From Algorimicrobium echini (GTDB lineage: Bacteria; Bacteroidota; Bacteroidia; Flavobacteriales; Flavobacteriaceae), in assembly GCF_900115185.1 (NCBI RefSeq), contig NZ_FOVN01000004.1, positions 7,501 to 71,500 on the forward strand: 64,000 nt of DNA, given 5' to 3'. A model generated the notes under the pieces. That model was not told where the DNA came from and ran no database searches. It saw only the letters and a program-made list of their open reading frames with translations. Both the position numbers and the translations under genes were made by a program. Position 1 is the stretch's first letter; each line of letters begins with the position of its first letter. This document shows, one piece after another, positions 1 through 11,753 of this stretch.

Positions 1-421
1 TAATTCCGCCTTCAAGGTCTTGTTCTACAAAATCAAAATCGGCTACTGCTAAAAGCGTTTCAGTTGCAGTATATATTTCATTTTCATAAACAACAGTTAA
101 ATTATATTCAGTATTTAATATAGGTACGAATGTCGAGTTTTTATAAACTCCTGTGTTAGCATCTTCCATAAATTCATATGTATTATTTGCTTCGTCTGTT
201 ATCCATACTTCGGCATTATTTGCCGGAGGAACAGAAGACTCAAAATATGGTGCGGTTAATGTTAATTTTATAGATTGTTCATTACCCGAGGTTCCTTTAA
301 TCCAGTTTATTGAGGCATCGATTACCAATTTTGGTTCAGAGGTAGGAACTTCTACATCAATGACATCCTCACAGGAGGAAAACATAAGGAAGGATATTAA
401 TAAAATTATAACTTGCTTCAT
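1..421 (-). CDS. DUF4249 family outer-membrane-associated lipoprotein (3' end outside window)
   Basis: The reading frame starts at an ATG (419-421) and runs off the left edge. The N-terminus MKQVIILLISFLMFSSCEDV is a lipoprotein signal with the lipobox SSC, so the mature protein should be lipidated at Cys17. Next come a short Asp/Val/Glu-rich linker and a beta-rich segment (KLVIDASINW, then TAPYFESSVPP). This matches the start of DUF4249 proteins, which in Bacteroidota are encoded directly after a TonB receptor and are thought to be its surface or periplasmic partner. The start lies 4 bp after the stop of the receptor gene, so the two are probably one transcript. Family assignment rests on the pattern and this context; substrate unknown. 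Confidence 0.8.
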   Translation of the reverse strand, partial: MKQVIILLISFLMFSSCEDVIDVEVPTSEPKLVIDASINWIKGTSGNEQSIKLTLTAPYFESSVPPANNAEVWITDEANNTYEFMEDANTGVYKNSTFVPILNTEYNLTVVYENEIYTATETLLAVADFDFVEQDLEGGI

Positions 422-425
422 GATA

Positions 426-2801
426 TTAAAATTTAAAATTGTAAGTAACAGACGGTACAATTCCAAAAATAGATAAACGAGTAGCTTCATTGACACCCGT
501 ATCTCTGTTTTCTGAAAATGTAATGGATGCTGCATTATATCTATTATATACATTATATATTCCAAAAACCCATTCCCCTTGCCATCCTGAAGTTTTATTT
601 GGTTTCGGTGTATAGGTTGCAGATATATCTAATCGATTGTATGTTGGTAAACGGAATTCATTCCGTAAGCCGTAATTAGGTATCGAAATACCGTTATATT
701 CATATTGTGCATTAGGGTACGTGACGGGTTGCCCGGTTTGAAGAATAAAATTGGCATTAAATCGCCATTTATCAGAAAAATCATAACTAGATGTAATAGA
801 AACATCATGTGTTTTATCATAGGCTGTTTTATACCATTGGCCATTGTTTATTCCTGGTTCGTTAGCTGTTCTTCCAGGCGTTCTCTGTTCGGATTTAGAT
901 AGTGTATAAGCAATCCAGCCTTTAAAGCGACCTGTATTTTTTCTGAAAAGAATTTCCAACCCATATGCTCTAGCTTCACCAGTTAAAATCACTTGTTCTA
1001 TAGCATCATTCGCTATTAAATCTGCTCCATCAATATAATCAATTCTGTTTTTAATGGTTTTATAAAATGTTTCAAGTTCTAAAGAGAATATATCATTTTT
1101 AAAGTTTCTAAAATAACCAAGTGCTACTTGGTCTAATATTTGAGGATCTACATAGTTTCCACTAGGTGTCCAAATGTCTAATGGTGTAGGTGAACTTGTA
1201 TTAGATAGCAGATGTAAATATTGACTTAAACGATTGTAACTTGCTTTTAAAGATGAGTTACTTTGTAATTGATAGGCAATAGCTAATCGTGGTTCAAAAT
1301 TACCGAAGGATTTCAATACCTTACTACGTTTATAATTTTCAACACCTATGGGTTCTGCTTTTTCGTAAATCTGTAATTCTTGATTAAAAACTACGGGTTC
1401 ATTATTAGCATAGGTATTTAGCTCATCTTGTCCCAGTCTTAAAAAGCTACTATACCTTAAGCCATATGATAGTTGAATCCTGTCAGACAATTTCTGTTCG
1501 ACATCTAAATAAAGTGCATTTTCAAAGGCATATTTATCTATTAATTTATCTGGATTGATTCCAGACTCTTCAGAAGATGGTTTAATTTCCCCTGGATTAA
1601 ATTTGTGATAAATACTATTTAACCCATATTGCAGTGTAATATTATTATTCACATAATGTTTGAAATCATACTTTACATTAAAATTACGGATTCCGGAATC
1701 CCAATTAAATCCAATAAAATTTAGATCTAAACCATAATAGTAATCTGAATAGATTAGCGAGAGGTTTGAAAATATTTTATCAGAAAACAAGTGATTCCAT
1801 CTGAAATTCAAAACTGTATTTCCATAAGTGTTCTCAAAACTATCACTAAAACTTAATACATCGCGTCCAAAATAACCTGATAAATAGATGTTATTATTAT
1901 CATTCAATTTATAGCTAATTTTGGTATTCAAATCGTAGAAGTAGGCTTTGTTGTCTAAATCAAAAAGTGGTAAAAATAAATGTGCATAGGTTGCTCGACC
2001 ACCCAAAAGAAATGAACCTCTTCCTTTATTAATTGGTCCTTCCGCTAAAAGTCTGCTTGATATTAAGCCGATGCCGCCATTCATGTGAAATTTATTTTTA
2101 TTACCTTCTTTTTGATAGATATCCAAAACCGAAGAAACACGGCCACCATATCTTGCAGGAATACCACCTTTATAGAGTTTTAAATCTTTTATGGCATCTG
2201 GATTAAAAACAGAAAAGAACCCAAAGAGGTGCGATGAATTATAGATGGTGGCTTCGTCTAAAAGAATTAAATTTTGATCGGCTGCTCCACCACGAACATT
2301 GAATCCGGAAGCGCCTTCACCAGCTGTGGTTACTCCAGGTAAAAGTGTAATAGATTTTATAACATCTGCTTCGCCAAACACAACCGGAATTTCTTTAATG
2401 GTACTTGCAGACATGGCATTTAAACTCATTTGTGGTTTTCTTATATTGAGTTTTTCAACGTCTTCTTTTATAACAATCTCGTTTAAACTTTCAACCGATT
2501 CTGCTAATGCGAAGTTTTTAGTAAGATTTTCAGATAGTGTTATTGTTTCTGAAACCTCACTATAACCTAAATAACTAATCACTATTTTATAGGTTCCTTC
2601 TGGTAGAGTTATGGAATAAAAACCATATTCGTTTGTGGTTGCACCTGTTTTTAATTCAGGAAACAAAATATTTACACCAATTAGCGTTTCGCTACTTTCT
2701 ATATCTGAAATAACACCATTTAAGGTAACATTATTTTGAGACCAAATATAATTAATACTGAAAGTGAAAATCAGAACTAACCAGAATATACGTATGTTCA
2801 T
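426..2801 (-). CDS. TonB-dependent outer membrane receptor with carboxypeptidase-like N-terminal domain
   Basis: Outer-membrane beta-barrel importer powered by TonB/ExbBD. The ATG at 2799-2801 gives a clean signal peptide (MNIRIFWLVLIFTFSINYIWS, cut before QNN); a TTG three codons upstream is less likely. Residues ~22-110 form a carboxypeptidase-regulatory-like beta-sandwich (NVTLNGVISDIESSETLIGVNI; KTGATTNEYGFYSI). The plug domain follows (ITLLPGVTTAGEGASGFNVRGG; LDEATIYNSSHLFGFF) and then a ~550-residue barrel ending in an aromatic residue (VTYNFKF), as is usual for barrels folded by BAM. About 790 residues is shorter than SusC-type receptors, and no SusD partner is present. The DUF4249 gene follows at 4 bp. 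Ligand cannot be read from sequence. Confidence 0.92.
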   Translation of the reverse strand: MNIRIFWLVLIFTFSINYIWSQNNVTLNGVISDIESSETLIGVNILFPELKTGATTNEYGFYSITLPEGTYKIVISYLGYSEVSETITLSENLTKNFALAESVESLNEIVIKEDVEKLNIRKPQMSLNAMSASTIKEIPVVFGEADVIKSITLLPGVTTAGEGASGFNVRGGAADQNLILLDEATIYNSSHLFGFFSVFNPDAIKDLKLYKGGIPARYGGRVSSVLDIYQKEGNKNKFHMNGGIGLISSRLLAEGPINKGRGSFLLGGRATYAHLFLPLFDLDNKAYFYDLNTKISYKLNDNNNIYLSGYFGRDVLSFSDSFENTYGNTVLNFRWNHLFSDKIFSNLSLIYSDYYYGLDLNFIGFNWDSGIRNFNVKYDFKHYVNNNITLQYGLNSIYHKFNPGEIKPSSEESGINPDKLIDKYAFENALYLDVEQKLSDRIQLSYGLRYSSFLRLGQDELNTYANNEPVVFNQELQIYEKAEPIGVENYKRSKVLKSFGNFEPRLAIAYQLQSNSSLKASYNRLSQYLHLLSNTSSPTPLDIWTPSGNYVDPQILDQVALGYFRNFKNDIFSLELETFYKTIKNRIDYIDGADLIANDAIEQVILTGEARAYGLEILFRKNTGRFKGWIAYTLSKSEQRTPGRTANEPGINNGQWYKTAYDKTHDVSITSSYDFSDKWRFNANFILQTGQPVTYPNAQYEYNGISIPNYGLRNEFRLPTYNRLDISATYTPKPNKTSGWQGEWVFGIYNVYNRYNAASITFSENRDTGVNEATRLSIFGIVPSVTYNFKF

Positions 2802-2830
2802 TAATAGCAATTTTTACTAAAAATATAAAA

Positions 2831-2855
2831 AAAAGCCCCTAACACAGGAGCTTTT
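2831..2855 (-). terminator. Rho-independent terminator after icd
   Basis: Stem AAAAGC-C-CCT / AGG-A-GCTTTT with one C/A mismatch and loop AACAC, in the 64-bp gap after icd. On the minus strand it is followed by a T-run, so it should end the icd transcript. The T-run flanking the other side also allows it to work in the opposite direction. Confidence 0.75.
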
Positions 2856-2874
2856 ATCATAAACTTTAAGTAAA

Positions 2875-5127
<2,253 letters not shown>

Positions 5128-5148
5128 TCACCTGTTAATTTAGCAATG

Positions 5149-5156
5149 CAAATATA
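5149..5156 (-). promoter_or_regulatory. Promoter -7 element of icd
   Basis: TATATTTG on the minus strand fits the Bacteroidota -7 consensus TAnnTTTG and lies ~49 bp before the icd ATG. No convincing TTG -33 element is seen at the usual distance. Confidence 0.5.
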
Positions 5157-5255
5157 CAAAAATCCTACAGGTATTTTGAGAGCCATTATATTATTGCCTT
5201 TATTGCATATTGAGGAGTAATAACTGTGTTATTTATGATTTTTAGAAGGGATTAT

Positions 5256-6581
5256 TTAGAATTCCACATTTAATAAATCGCCACTTATTTGTAAAACGTA
5301 TAATTCGGCTAATTTAGCGTCATATTTGGCTTGGTTTCTACTTAATTCTGCATTTCGAAGATTTAGTTGCGCTTGTCTAAATTCAATGGAAGTTGCTTGG
5401 CCTAATTTGAATTTTTCTTGTGTACGTTCAAAATTATTTTGTGATGTAATGATATTATCTTCCTGTACATTAAAAATAACCAGTTTGTTTTGATAATCTT
5501 CCCAGGCATTATAAAAATCACGTTCTATATTGATGATGAGTTGTTCCTTTTGTAATTTTTGATTATCTAAAATTATTTTAGAATTTTTTACTTGCGTTAT
5601 TGTGCTGCCACCATCAAATAAGTCCCAAGCGAAATTAATACCACCAGAAAGACCTGTATTTAGCGTTGTAGTAGCAAATGATGCTGCATTGTTGTTGTTT
5701 TTATTCCAACCATAACTTCCAATTAATCCAATACTAGGTAAATATTGTGATTTTCGAGATTTAATATCTATTTCGCCAATAGAAATATTTCTTTCGGCTT
5801 GAAGAAGTGCAACATTATTAGCCTTGGTTTTTGTTAATAGTTCATCCTTGTCTAAATCTAACAAAAATTTAAGATCGGTTTTTACATTAAAATTTTCCTT
5901 AATTTGATTACCAATTACGACGTTTAAATCGCGTTTGGTGTTTTTTAATTGTTGATTTATATTAATCAGATTAATGCTGTCATTATTTATATCTACTTGC
6001 GCGTTCAAAACACCTAATTTTGTATTCTGTCCATATTCAAACTGATATTCAGCTCGCAATAACCTATCTTTTGAAATGGTTAGTGTTTGTTCTAAAGCTA
6101 ACGAGTTTTCGTAGGTTTTGGCAAGTTCATAATAAATGGTAAATAATTGAATGATGACATTTTCTATAGTTTCTCTTGCCTCTAGTTGAGATAAATAATA
6201 TTCTTCCTTAAGGCGTTTAAAATTATATTGCCTGCCCATGCCATCAAAAACCACATAATTTAAGTTTACAGATGCGTTGTAACGGGAACTTTCAGCTCCA
6301 TTTAAAACAGTAGATTGTCCATTTGAAAATTGAGCTTCGGTGTTGTCTAAATTAAATGTAGCACCAGCATTACCAGTTAAGGTGGGAAGGTAACCTGAAT
6401 TAAGAATACTTGTATTGTTTTCTGCTATTTCTAACGAATTATTAGTTATTTTAATTCCATAATTATATTCCAATGCCATAGAAAATGCTTCTTCTGGGTT
6501 TAGTGTTTTTTGCGAAAACACTGGACATGAGAATAATATAAGGCTGTATATAATTAAGTTTTTAGTGCTCATTTTCTTCAT
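5256..6581 (-). CDS. TolC family outer membrane efflux protein
   Basis: Outer-membrane channel of a tripartite efflux pump. The N-terminus MKKMSTKNLIIYSLILFSC..VFSQ is a signal peptide. The rest is the long alpha-helical repeat pattern of TolC proteins: two related halves (about residues 25-220 and 230-440) with motifs such as NLNYVVFDG, LRAEYQFEYGQNTKLGVLNAQ and its counterpart QEKFKLGQATSIEFRQAQLNL. Start: the upstream TTG at 6603-6605 is unlikely; ATG at 6581 or 6572 both give a signal peptide, and 6581 is chosen for its lysine-rich start. It overlaps the end of the RND permease gene by 20 bp, so translation is probably coupled. Third gene of the adaptor-RND-TolC operon. Confidence 0.93.
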   Translation of the reverse strand: MKKMSTKNLIIYSLILFSCPVFSQKTLNPEEAFSMALEYNYGIKITNNSLEIAENNTSILNSGYLPTLTGNAGATFNLDNTEAQFSNGQSTVLNGAESSRYNASVNLNYVVFDGMGRQYNFKRLKEEYYLSQLEARETIENVIIQLFTIYYELAKTYENSLALEQTLTISKDRLLRAEYQFEYGQNTKLGVLNAQVDINNDSINLININQQLKNTKRDLNVVIGNQIKENFNVKTDLKFLLDLDKDELLTKTKANNVALLQAERNISIGEIDIKSRKSQYLPSIGLIGSYGWNKNNNNAASFATTTLNTGLSGGINFAWDLFDGGSTITQVKNSKIILDNQKLQKEQLIINIERDFYNAWEDYQNKLVIFNVQEDNIITSQNNFERTQEKFKLGQATSIEFRQAQLNLRNAELSRNQAKYDAKLAELYVLQISGDLLNVEF

Positions 6582-9500
6582 TTTGTTCTTTAATAGCGCG
6601 TTCAACTTCCTCCTTTGTAACAGGTTTATTTGTATATAACCATTTAGCGTTTTTCTTAATGTTATTACTAAAGGATAAAAATAACGGCAATACTAATAAG
6701 GTTAAAATAGTAGCGTACGCAATACCAAATGAAATTGAAATAGCCATTGGTTTTAAAAATTGTGCTTGTCTACTTTTTTCTAATAAAAGAGGTGCCAATC
6801 CAGCAATGGTAGTTAGCGATGTTAAGAAAATAGCTCTAAATCTTGATTTTCCTGCATCAGAAAGTGCTAAATCGAAAGACATGCCTTCTCTTAAATTAGT
6901 ATTAAACTTACCTATTAATACTAAACCGTCGTTCACCATAATTCCAATTAACGCAATGATACCCAATAACGATAAAACGTTAACAGGAAACCCTAACAAC
7001 CAATGTCCCCATGCTACAGAAGTTAAACTAAATGGTACTAATAGCAATAATAATAGTGGTTGACTGTAGCTTCTAAAAGTAAATGCAATAGTGATATATA
7101 TTAGCAACAAAATGATGGTACCTGCGCTAGCAATTGAAGACGACAACTTTTGAGCTTCTCTATTCTGTCCCTCAAAGGAGGCAGAAATTGTTGGATATTT
7201 GGACTGTAACTCTGGAATAGTTACTTTTTTAATGTCATCCAAAATGTCTGTAGCACTTGTGCTTGGGTCTTTTAAATCTGCTGATACTCGAATTTCTCGT
7301 TTGCCTTCTAAATGATTAATTGCAACATCGCCTCGAACAATCGTGTAGGTTGCAATATCTTTTAAAGTAATACGGTTGCCAGTAGGTGTTAAAATTCGCA
7401 TATCTTCCAAATCATTTAAAGACTCTCTGTTTGGCCGATCATACCGCACCCATACTTTAATTTCATCTTGACCTCTTTGAAAGCGTTGCACTTGCGATCC
7501 GAAAAAACCAGCACGTATTTGACTCATAACAGTTGTAAGATCCAAACCTAATAGGTAAGCAGTTTCTTTTAGCTCTAATCTTATTTCTTTAATTCCAGCA
7601 GGATCATTGTCCTCAATGTCTTTTAATAAAGGATTCTCTTCTAAAATATTTTTTAATTCAATTTTAGCTGCTTTAAGCTCTTCAATATTATTTCCTAATA
7701 AAGCAACAGAAACAGGGCTGCCTCCAAAATTGCCACCAGAACCATAAATTAGCCGTTCTGTACCAATAACAGGACCTACTAATTCACGTAATCGGTTTGC
7801 TACTAATGAAGAATTAATTTCATCAGGTCGCTCTTCACCTGGTAATAGGTTAATTACTAATTCTGCACTGGAACTACTCTTTAGAGTTAATATGGTGTTT
7901 TCAAAAAGGACTTTATCTGTATCTTTTAAATATTTTTCAGTGAATTCTTGATTTACAATGAAAGATTTTTCTTCTATCATAGATATTATAGAATCCGTTA
8001 CTTTTACATTGGTTCCGTTCGGCATATCTAATTCAATTGCAATTCGATCGCTGGCTATTGATGGAAATATTGTAACTCCAATGACGCCTCCGCCTATGGC
8101 TCCAAACGTTAAAACTAATAAGGCAATAAAAATACCTAAAGACAAAATTTTGAATTTTAAAACAAATAGTAATATGGGAGCATAGAACTTATCTCTCAAG
8201 TATTTCATGATTTTGTCACCATAAGCATTTATGCCGCGCATTTTTGCAAAAAACTGTTTAACTTTAGACGGGTTTTCCTGTGGGATTTCCTTTCTTAATG
8301 CTTTGGAATGTGCTAAATGTGCAGGTAATATAATTAAAGCTTCAACTAAAGAAACTACTAGTGTTAAAATGACAACAACCGAAACTTCACTGAAAAACTC
8401 ACCAATTCTACTATCTAAAAACAGAAATAATGAAAACGCTAATAAGGTTGTAATAATTGCAGAAACAACAGGCGGTATAACTTCCATAGTTCCATCAATG
8501 GCTGCTTGTATGGGTGATTTACCTTTTTCATAATGTTGGTATATGTTTTCGGCAATAACGATACCATCATCAACCAAAATACCAATTACGATAATCATAC
8601 CAAAAAGGGACAAAACGTTAATTGTTACATCAAACTGGCCAGCAAAAATAAACATGCCTAAAAATGAAATAGGTAGTCCGAATGCTACCCAAAAGGCTAA
8701 TCGTGTATTTAAAAATAAGGATAGAAAAATCAACACCAATATCATACCAACTATGGCATTTTCGGTTAGGAGTTTAGTTCGTTGGTTTAATGTAACAGAT
8801 AAATCTCTAACGACATCTAAATGGACATTTTCATGTTTTTGGTTGTACTCATTAATGTAATTTTTTACTTTTTCGGCCGAGGACATTAAGTCTTCATTAT
8901 TAGTACTTGTAACAGAAATATTTACGGATAAGTTTTTATTAAAATAGGTGGCGTTTGGAGTTTCTGAAAAGCGGTCACGTATGATAGCGACATCTTTTAA
9001 GCGAACTGTTTTACCATCTTGAGTAGCTTTAACTACAATATTAGAAAGTTCATCACCATAATAAGACCGATTATTAGCTCGAATAAGATATTCTTCAGCA
9101 CTTGTTTTAATGTTTCCACCAGTAATTAAAATATTTGAAGAAGCAATAGCTTTAGAAACATCTGAAAATGTTAAATTGTATGCTAATAAATTATTTTCGT
9201 TTACTGCAATTTCAATTTCTTCTTCTGGATATCCAGTTACAGTAACTTGAGATATACCATCTATGGCTCGTAAATCATTTTCAACCTGTCTACCAATTTG
9301 TTTTAAAGTAGCTAATGGGACATTATTACCACTTAAGGCAAAGGATATCGTTTCCCGAATAGCTTCTTGTTTAGAAACGACTAAAGGCTCCATTCCCGTT
9401 GGAAAAGAAGGCACACGGTCTACAGCGTTTTTAACTTCTAATAGCATGAAGTCTATGTTTTCACCTTTTTCAATTTCAACGGTAATACTGCCACTATTTT

Positions 9501-9759
9501 CTCTGGATACGGAGGTAACGCGGTCAATTCCTTTTAAACCTTTAAGGTTATCTTCAATTTGAAGCACAATACCTTCTTCAATTTCTTGGGGTGATGCGCC
9601 AGGATAGACAATATTTATGTTAATTATTTTGGAATCGACAAGGGGAAAAAATGACGATTTTAAAGACATGATACCTAAAATTCCAAAAGCAAAAAAGGCT
9701 ATAATAAATACATTAACAGCCACATGGTAACGAATAAAATAAGCAATTAATTTTCTCAT
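6562..9759 (-). CDS. Efflux RND transporter permease (AcrB/AcrD/AcrF family)
   Basis: Inner-membrane proton-driven pump of 1065 residues. It has the RND duplication: TM1 at ~12-32, a large periplasmic porter loop, TM2-6 at ~335-540, TM7 near 545, a second porter loop, and TM8-12 at ~865-1030. The proton-relay pair is visible in TM4 (ILVDDGIVIAENI), matching AcrB Asp407/Asp408, and the second half has GIMVNDGLVLIGKF. The N-terminus (SSFFPLVDSKIININIVYPG) is of the drug-export HAE type rather than a metal exporter. The adaptor gene ends 6 bp upstream and the TolC gene overlaps downstream. The exported substrate is unknown; no regulator is adjacent. Confidence 0.95.
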   Translation of the reverse strand: MRKLIAYFIRYHVAVNVFIIAFFAFGILGIMSLKSSFFPLVDSKIININIVYPGASPQEIEEGIVLQIEDNLKGLKGIDRVTSVSRENSGSITVEIEKGENIDFMLLEVKNAVDRVPSFPTGMEPLVVSKQEAIRETISFALSGNNVPLATLKQIGRQVENDLRAIDGISQVTVTGYPEEEIEIAVNENNLLAYNLTFSDVSKAIASSNILITGGNIKTSAEEYLIRANNRSYYGDELSNIVVKATQDGKTVRLKDVAIIRDRFSETPNATYFNKNLSVNISVTSTNNEDLMSSAEKVKNYINEYNQKHENVHLDVVRDLSVTLNQRTKLLTENAIVGMILVLIFLSLFLNTRLAFWVAFGLPISFLGMFIFAGQFDVTINVLSLFGMIIVIGILVDDGIVIAENIYQHYEKGKSPIQAAIDGTMEVIPPVVSAIITTLLAFSLFLFLDSRIGEFFSEVSVVVILTLVVSLVEALIILPAHLAHSKALRKEIPQENPSKVKQFFAKMRGINAYGDKIMKYLRDKFYAPILLFVLKFKILSLGIFIALLVLTFGAIGGGVIGVTIFPSIASDRIAIELDMPNGTNVKVTDSIISMIEEKSFIVNQEFTEKYLKDTDKVLFENTILTLKSSSSAELVINLLPGEERPDEINSSLVANRLRELVGPVIGTERLIYGSGGNFGGSPVSVALLGNNIEELKAAKIELKNILEENPLLKDIEDNDPAGIKEIRLELKETAYLLGLDLTTVMSQIRAGFFGSQVQRFQRGQDEIKVWVRYDRPNRESLNDLEDMRILTPTGNRITLKDIATYTIVRGDVAINHLEGKREIRVSADLKDPSTSATDILDDIKKVTIPELQSKYPTISASFEGQNREAQKLSSSIASAGTIILLLIYITIAFTFRSYSQPLLLLLLVPFSLTSVAWGHWLLGFPVNVLSLLGIIALIGIMVNDGLVLIGKFNTNLREGMSFDLALSDAGKSRFRAIFLTSLTTIAGLAPLLLEKSRQAQFLKPMAISISFGIAYATILTLLVLPLFLSFSNNIKKNAKWLYTNKPVTKEEVERAIKEQNEENEH

Positions 9760-9765
9760 AATTTA

Positions 9766-10899
9766 TTAGTTATCCTTTGTGGTTGTAGGGTTTTCAGTAA
9801 ATGGTTTTACAAGCATCCCTGAATAGGCACCAATTACAGGTTTGTTTAATATAATAGTGCCATTAGGAATGTTTTTTAATACTACCGTTGTTTCAGAAAA
9901 GAAAACAGGTTTAACAGCCATAATATCAAGAACATTATCTTTTACTATAAAAATTTTATTATCATCAAGTAGTAAGTTTCTGTTAATTTCTATGGCATTT
10001 GGCTCTTCTTTTGCATTTAAGTTGGCTTCTAAATACATGCCTTCTTTAAGCTGCTCATTTTTAACTTCAATAAAAGCCGTAATTGTTTGAGTAGCTGCAT
10101 CGATGCTACCATTTACTCTGGAAATTTTACCTTTATACTTTTCGGTATGTTCTATATTTTGAAGTTCGACTTCTTCATTAACCTTTAAAAGACTAGCATA
10201 GGATTTACTTAATGCTATTTCCATTTCATAGACAGATGGGTCTATATATTCACCTAGTTTTTGGCCACTTCTAATTAAGGCACCTTCAGTTGTTAGTGCT
10301 TCTGTAAGAATTCCATCAAAAGGCGCCGACATATTATATTTTGCAAGTCGTTGTTCTAAATTTTTAACGGTATAATAACTTGAAACAATACCGCGACCTG
10401 TAATAAAATAATTTTCTTTATCGGAAGTCATTTTAGGTAGTGTTGGTGTCGTTTTATTTAAATCAAAACTATTTAAATAATTTTGCCATTTTTGAAACAT
10501 ATTTGGAAAATCCAAGCGTAAATCTGGCATGATAGCCGCAATGGTATTATACAAATTACTTTTAGCCGATTGCACGCTAGCATAGTACTCTGAAGCATCA
10601 ATTTGAATAAGGGTTTCACCTTTTTTATAGTGCTGACCTGGTTTAAATAATTTATTTCCAGATTTAAAAACTCCTTGAACTTCCGCATACAGTTCCACGC
10701 GTTGTTTGGCAACTAGGCTGCCATTTGCTGGAATTATAATAGGAATGGTAGTGTTTGAAACAGTATCTGTATAAACTGTTTTAACAACCTTATCCACTAC
10801 TGGTTTAGGCTTGGATTTATTATCAATTAAATTTTTAGCAATAAAAAAAGAGCCTATTATAAGTATGACTCCTAAAATAGAAAGTATAATATTTCGCAT
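9766..10899 (-). CDS. Efflux RND transporter periplasmic adaptor subunit (membrane fusion protein)
   Basis: Links the RND pump to the TolC channel. An N-terminal TM anchor (MRNIILSILGVILIIGSFFIA) has no lipobox Cys, so it is anchored by the helix rather than lipidated. A biotinyl-lipoyl half (IPANGSLVAKQRVELYAEVQG, ~60-100) is followed by a short helical hairpin (YASVQSAKSNLYNTI), the second lipoyl half (MSAPFDGILTEALTTEGALI, ~195-215) and a beta-barrel (ATQTITAFIEVKNEQLKEGMYLEANL). First gene of the operon; the permease begins 6 bp downstream. A TAnnTTTG element lies about 32 bp before the ATG. Confidence 0.92.
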   Translation of the reverse strand: MRNIILSILGVILIIGSFFIAKNLIDNKSKPKPVVDKVVKTVYTDTVSNTTIPIIIPANGSLVAKQRVELYAEVQGVFKSGNKLFKPGQHYKKGETLIQIDASEYYASVQSAKSNLYNTIAAIMPDLRLDFPNMFQKWQNYLNSFDLNKTTPTLPKMTSDKENYFITGRGIVSSYYTVKNLEQRLAKYNMSAPFDGILTEALTTEGALIRSGQKLGEYIDPSVYEMEIALSKSYASLLKVNEEVELQNIEHTEKYKGKISRVNGSIDAATQTITAFIEVKNEQLKEGMYLEANLNAKEEPNAIEINRNLLLDDNKIFIVKDNVLDIMAVKPVFFSETTVVLKNIPNGTIILNKPVIGAYSGMLVKPFTENPTTTKDN

Positions 10900-10930
10900 T
10901 TGGAACTGGTTAGGTGTGGTTATTAGATGG

Positions 10931-10938
10931 CAAAACTA
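10931..10938 (-). promoter_or_regulatory. Promoter -7 element of the RND efflux operon
   Basis: TAGTTTTG on the minus strand matches TAnnTTTG and lies 31 bp upstream of the adaptor ATG. It would give a leader of about 25 nt. No clear -33 TTG element. Confidence 0.45.
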
Positions 10939-11019
10939 TCTTTAAGTTTAATCTACTTGTCTTAAAAAAATCATAAAAATTTAGTTAGGATGTAGAATAT
11001 GGGCAATAAGAGATAGGAA

Positions 11020-11592
11020 CTATTCTATTATAAGTTTGTAACATTTTAAAAGACCTAAAACATTTTCGCTTGAAAATCTTGCAGATTTTAAATTAGAAAA
11101 TTCGGGATTCAATGTAATGTTTTGAGAGGTTGTAAAATCTGTATAAGATAGATTTGCGTTATAAAAACTAGCATGCTCTAAATTACATTTTAAAAAAGTT
11201 GAATAGGAGAGGTCTGTATTGGAGAAATCTGTCTGTTTTAACATACATGAGTTAAATAGTGTTTTTTTTAATTTTAAATCATTAAATGTTGATAGATTCA
11301 ATACGCAATTTTCAAACGAAAGAGCGAGTAAAAAGGGGTTACAATATTGGAACAACACACCTTGGAGTTTACAACCTTTAAACACAACATCGTTAAATGA
11401 GGTATCTTTAACTTTTGCTGAACTTAAATTGCAGTTTATAAATTCACATTCCGTAAACGCTATATATGAAAGAAACGCTTCCGAAAACTCACAATCTATA
11501 AATTGACAATTGTTATATTCCGCTTTAGGTAAAGGGTTAATTGTATAGGTTTGTTTTTTAAACGTTTTATCGCAAATGAAAGGTAAATTCAT
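11020..11592 (-). CDS. Pentapeptide repeat-containing protein
   Basis: About 190 residues, nearly all built of five-residue A(D/N)LxX-type repeats that fold as a right-handed quadrilateral beta-helix. Examples: YNNCQFIDCEFSEAFLSYIA, FINCNLSSAKVKDTSFNDVV, LKQTDFSNTDLSYSTFLKCN, LEHASFYNANLSYTDF. There is no signal peptide, so it is probably cytosolic. The ATG at 11590-11592 (MNLPFICDKTF) is preferred over the TTG at 11616. Some family members (Qnr, MfpA) mimic DNA and protect gyrase; nothing here shows that role. It stands alone, downstream of a structured non-coding stretch with a terminator-like hairpin 56-99 bp before the ATG, so it probably needs its own promoter. Confidence 0.85.
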   Translation of the reverse strand: MNLPFICDKTFKKQTYTINPLPKAEYNNCQFIDCEFSEAFLSYIAFTECEFINCNLSSAKVKDTSFNDVVFKGCKLQGVLFQYCNPFLLALSFENCVLNLSTFNDLKLKKTLFNSCMLKQTDFSNTDLSYSTFLKCNLEHASFYNANLSYTDFTTSQNITLNPEFSNLKSARFSSENVLGLLKCYKLIIE

Positions 11593-11640
11593 ATTATGAA
11601 ATTTGAATTCTGCCAAATTACTTAAAAAATCAATAGTTTA

Positions 11641-11753
11641 AAAAACAAAAGCCATATCACATCAGACGAATGTCTGGTTTGACATGGCTTTCTTTTGAAA
11701 CAGTTTTTAACATGATCTATGCAATCTTCCGATTGCAACATGCAACAAAAGTA
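11641..11753 (-). ncRNA. Candidate small RNA of ~100 nt with own promoter and terminator
   Basis: Read on the minus strand: a TAnnTTTG -7 element (TACTTTTG, 11753-11746) with a TTG 16 nt upstream. Next is a perfect 6-bp hairpin GCAATC-GGAA-GATTGC with a GNRA-type tetraloop (11736-11721). After a linker of ~29 nt there is a long hairpin (11691-11648) of 22 positions per arm, closed by CAGAC-ATTC-GTCTG and AAAGCCAT/ATGGCTTT with two mismatches, followed by TGTTTTTT. The tetraloop and T-run both make most sense on this strand. No ORF of useful size lies inside. It could instead be a leader or attenuator of the pentapeptide gene 56 bp beyond. No known RNA family recognised. Confidence 0.45.

Noticed and set aside
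5256-10899. Heavy-metal (CzcCBA-type) efflux system
   Set aside because: The permease has the drug-export type N-terminus and VDD relay motif; no metal-binding His/Met-rich stretches and no metal regulator nearby.
11020-11592. Quinolone-resistance (Qnr-like) pentapeptide protein
   Set aside because: Repeats are clear, but length, neighbours and sequence do not single out the Qnr group; generic pentapeptide proteins are far more common.
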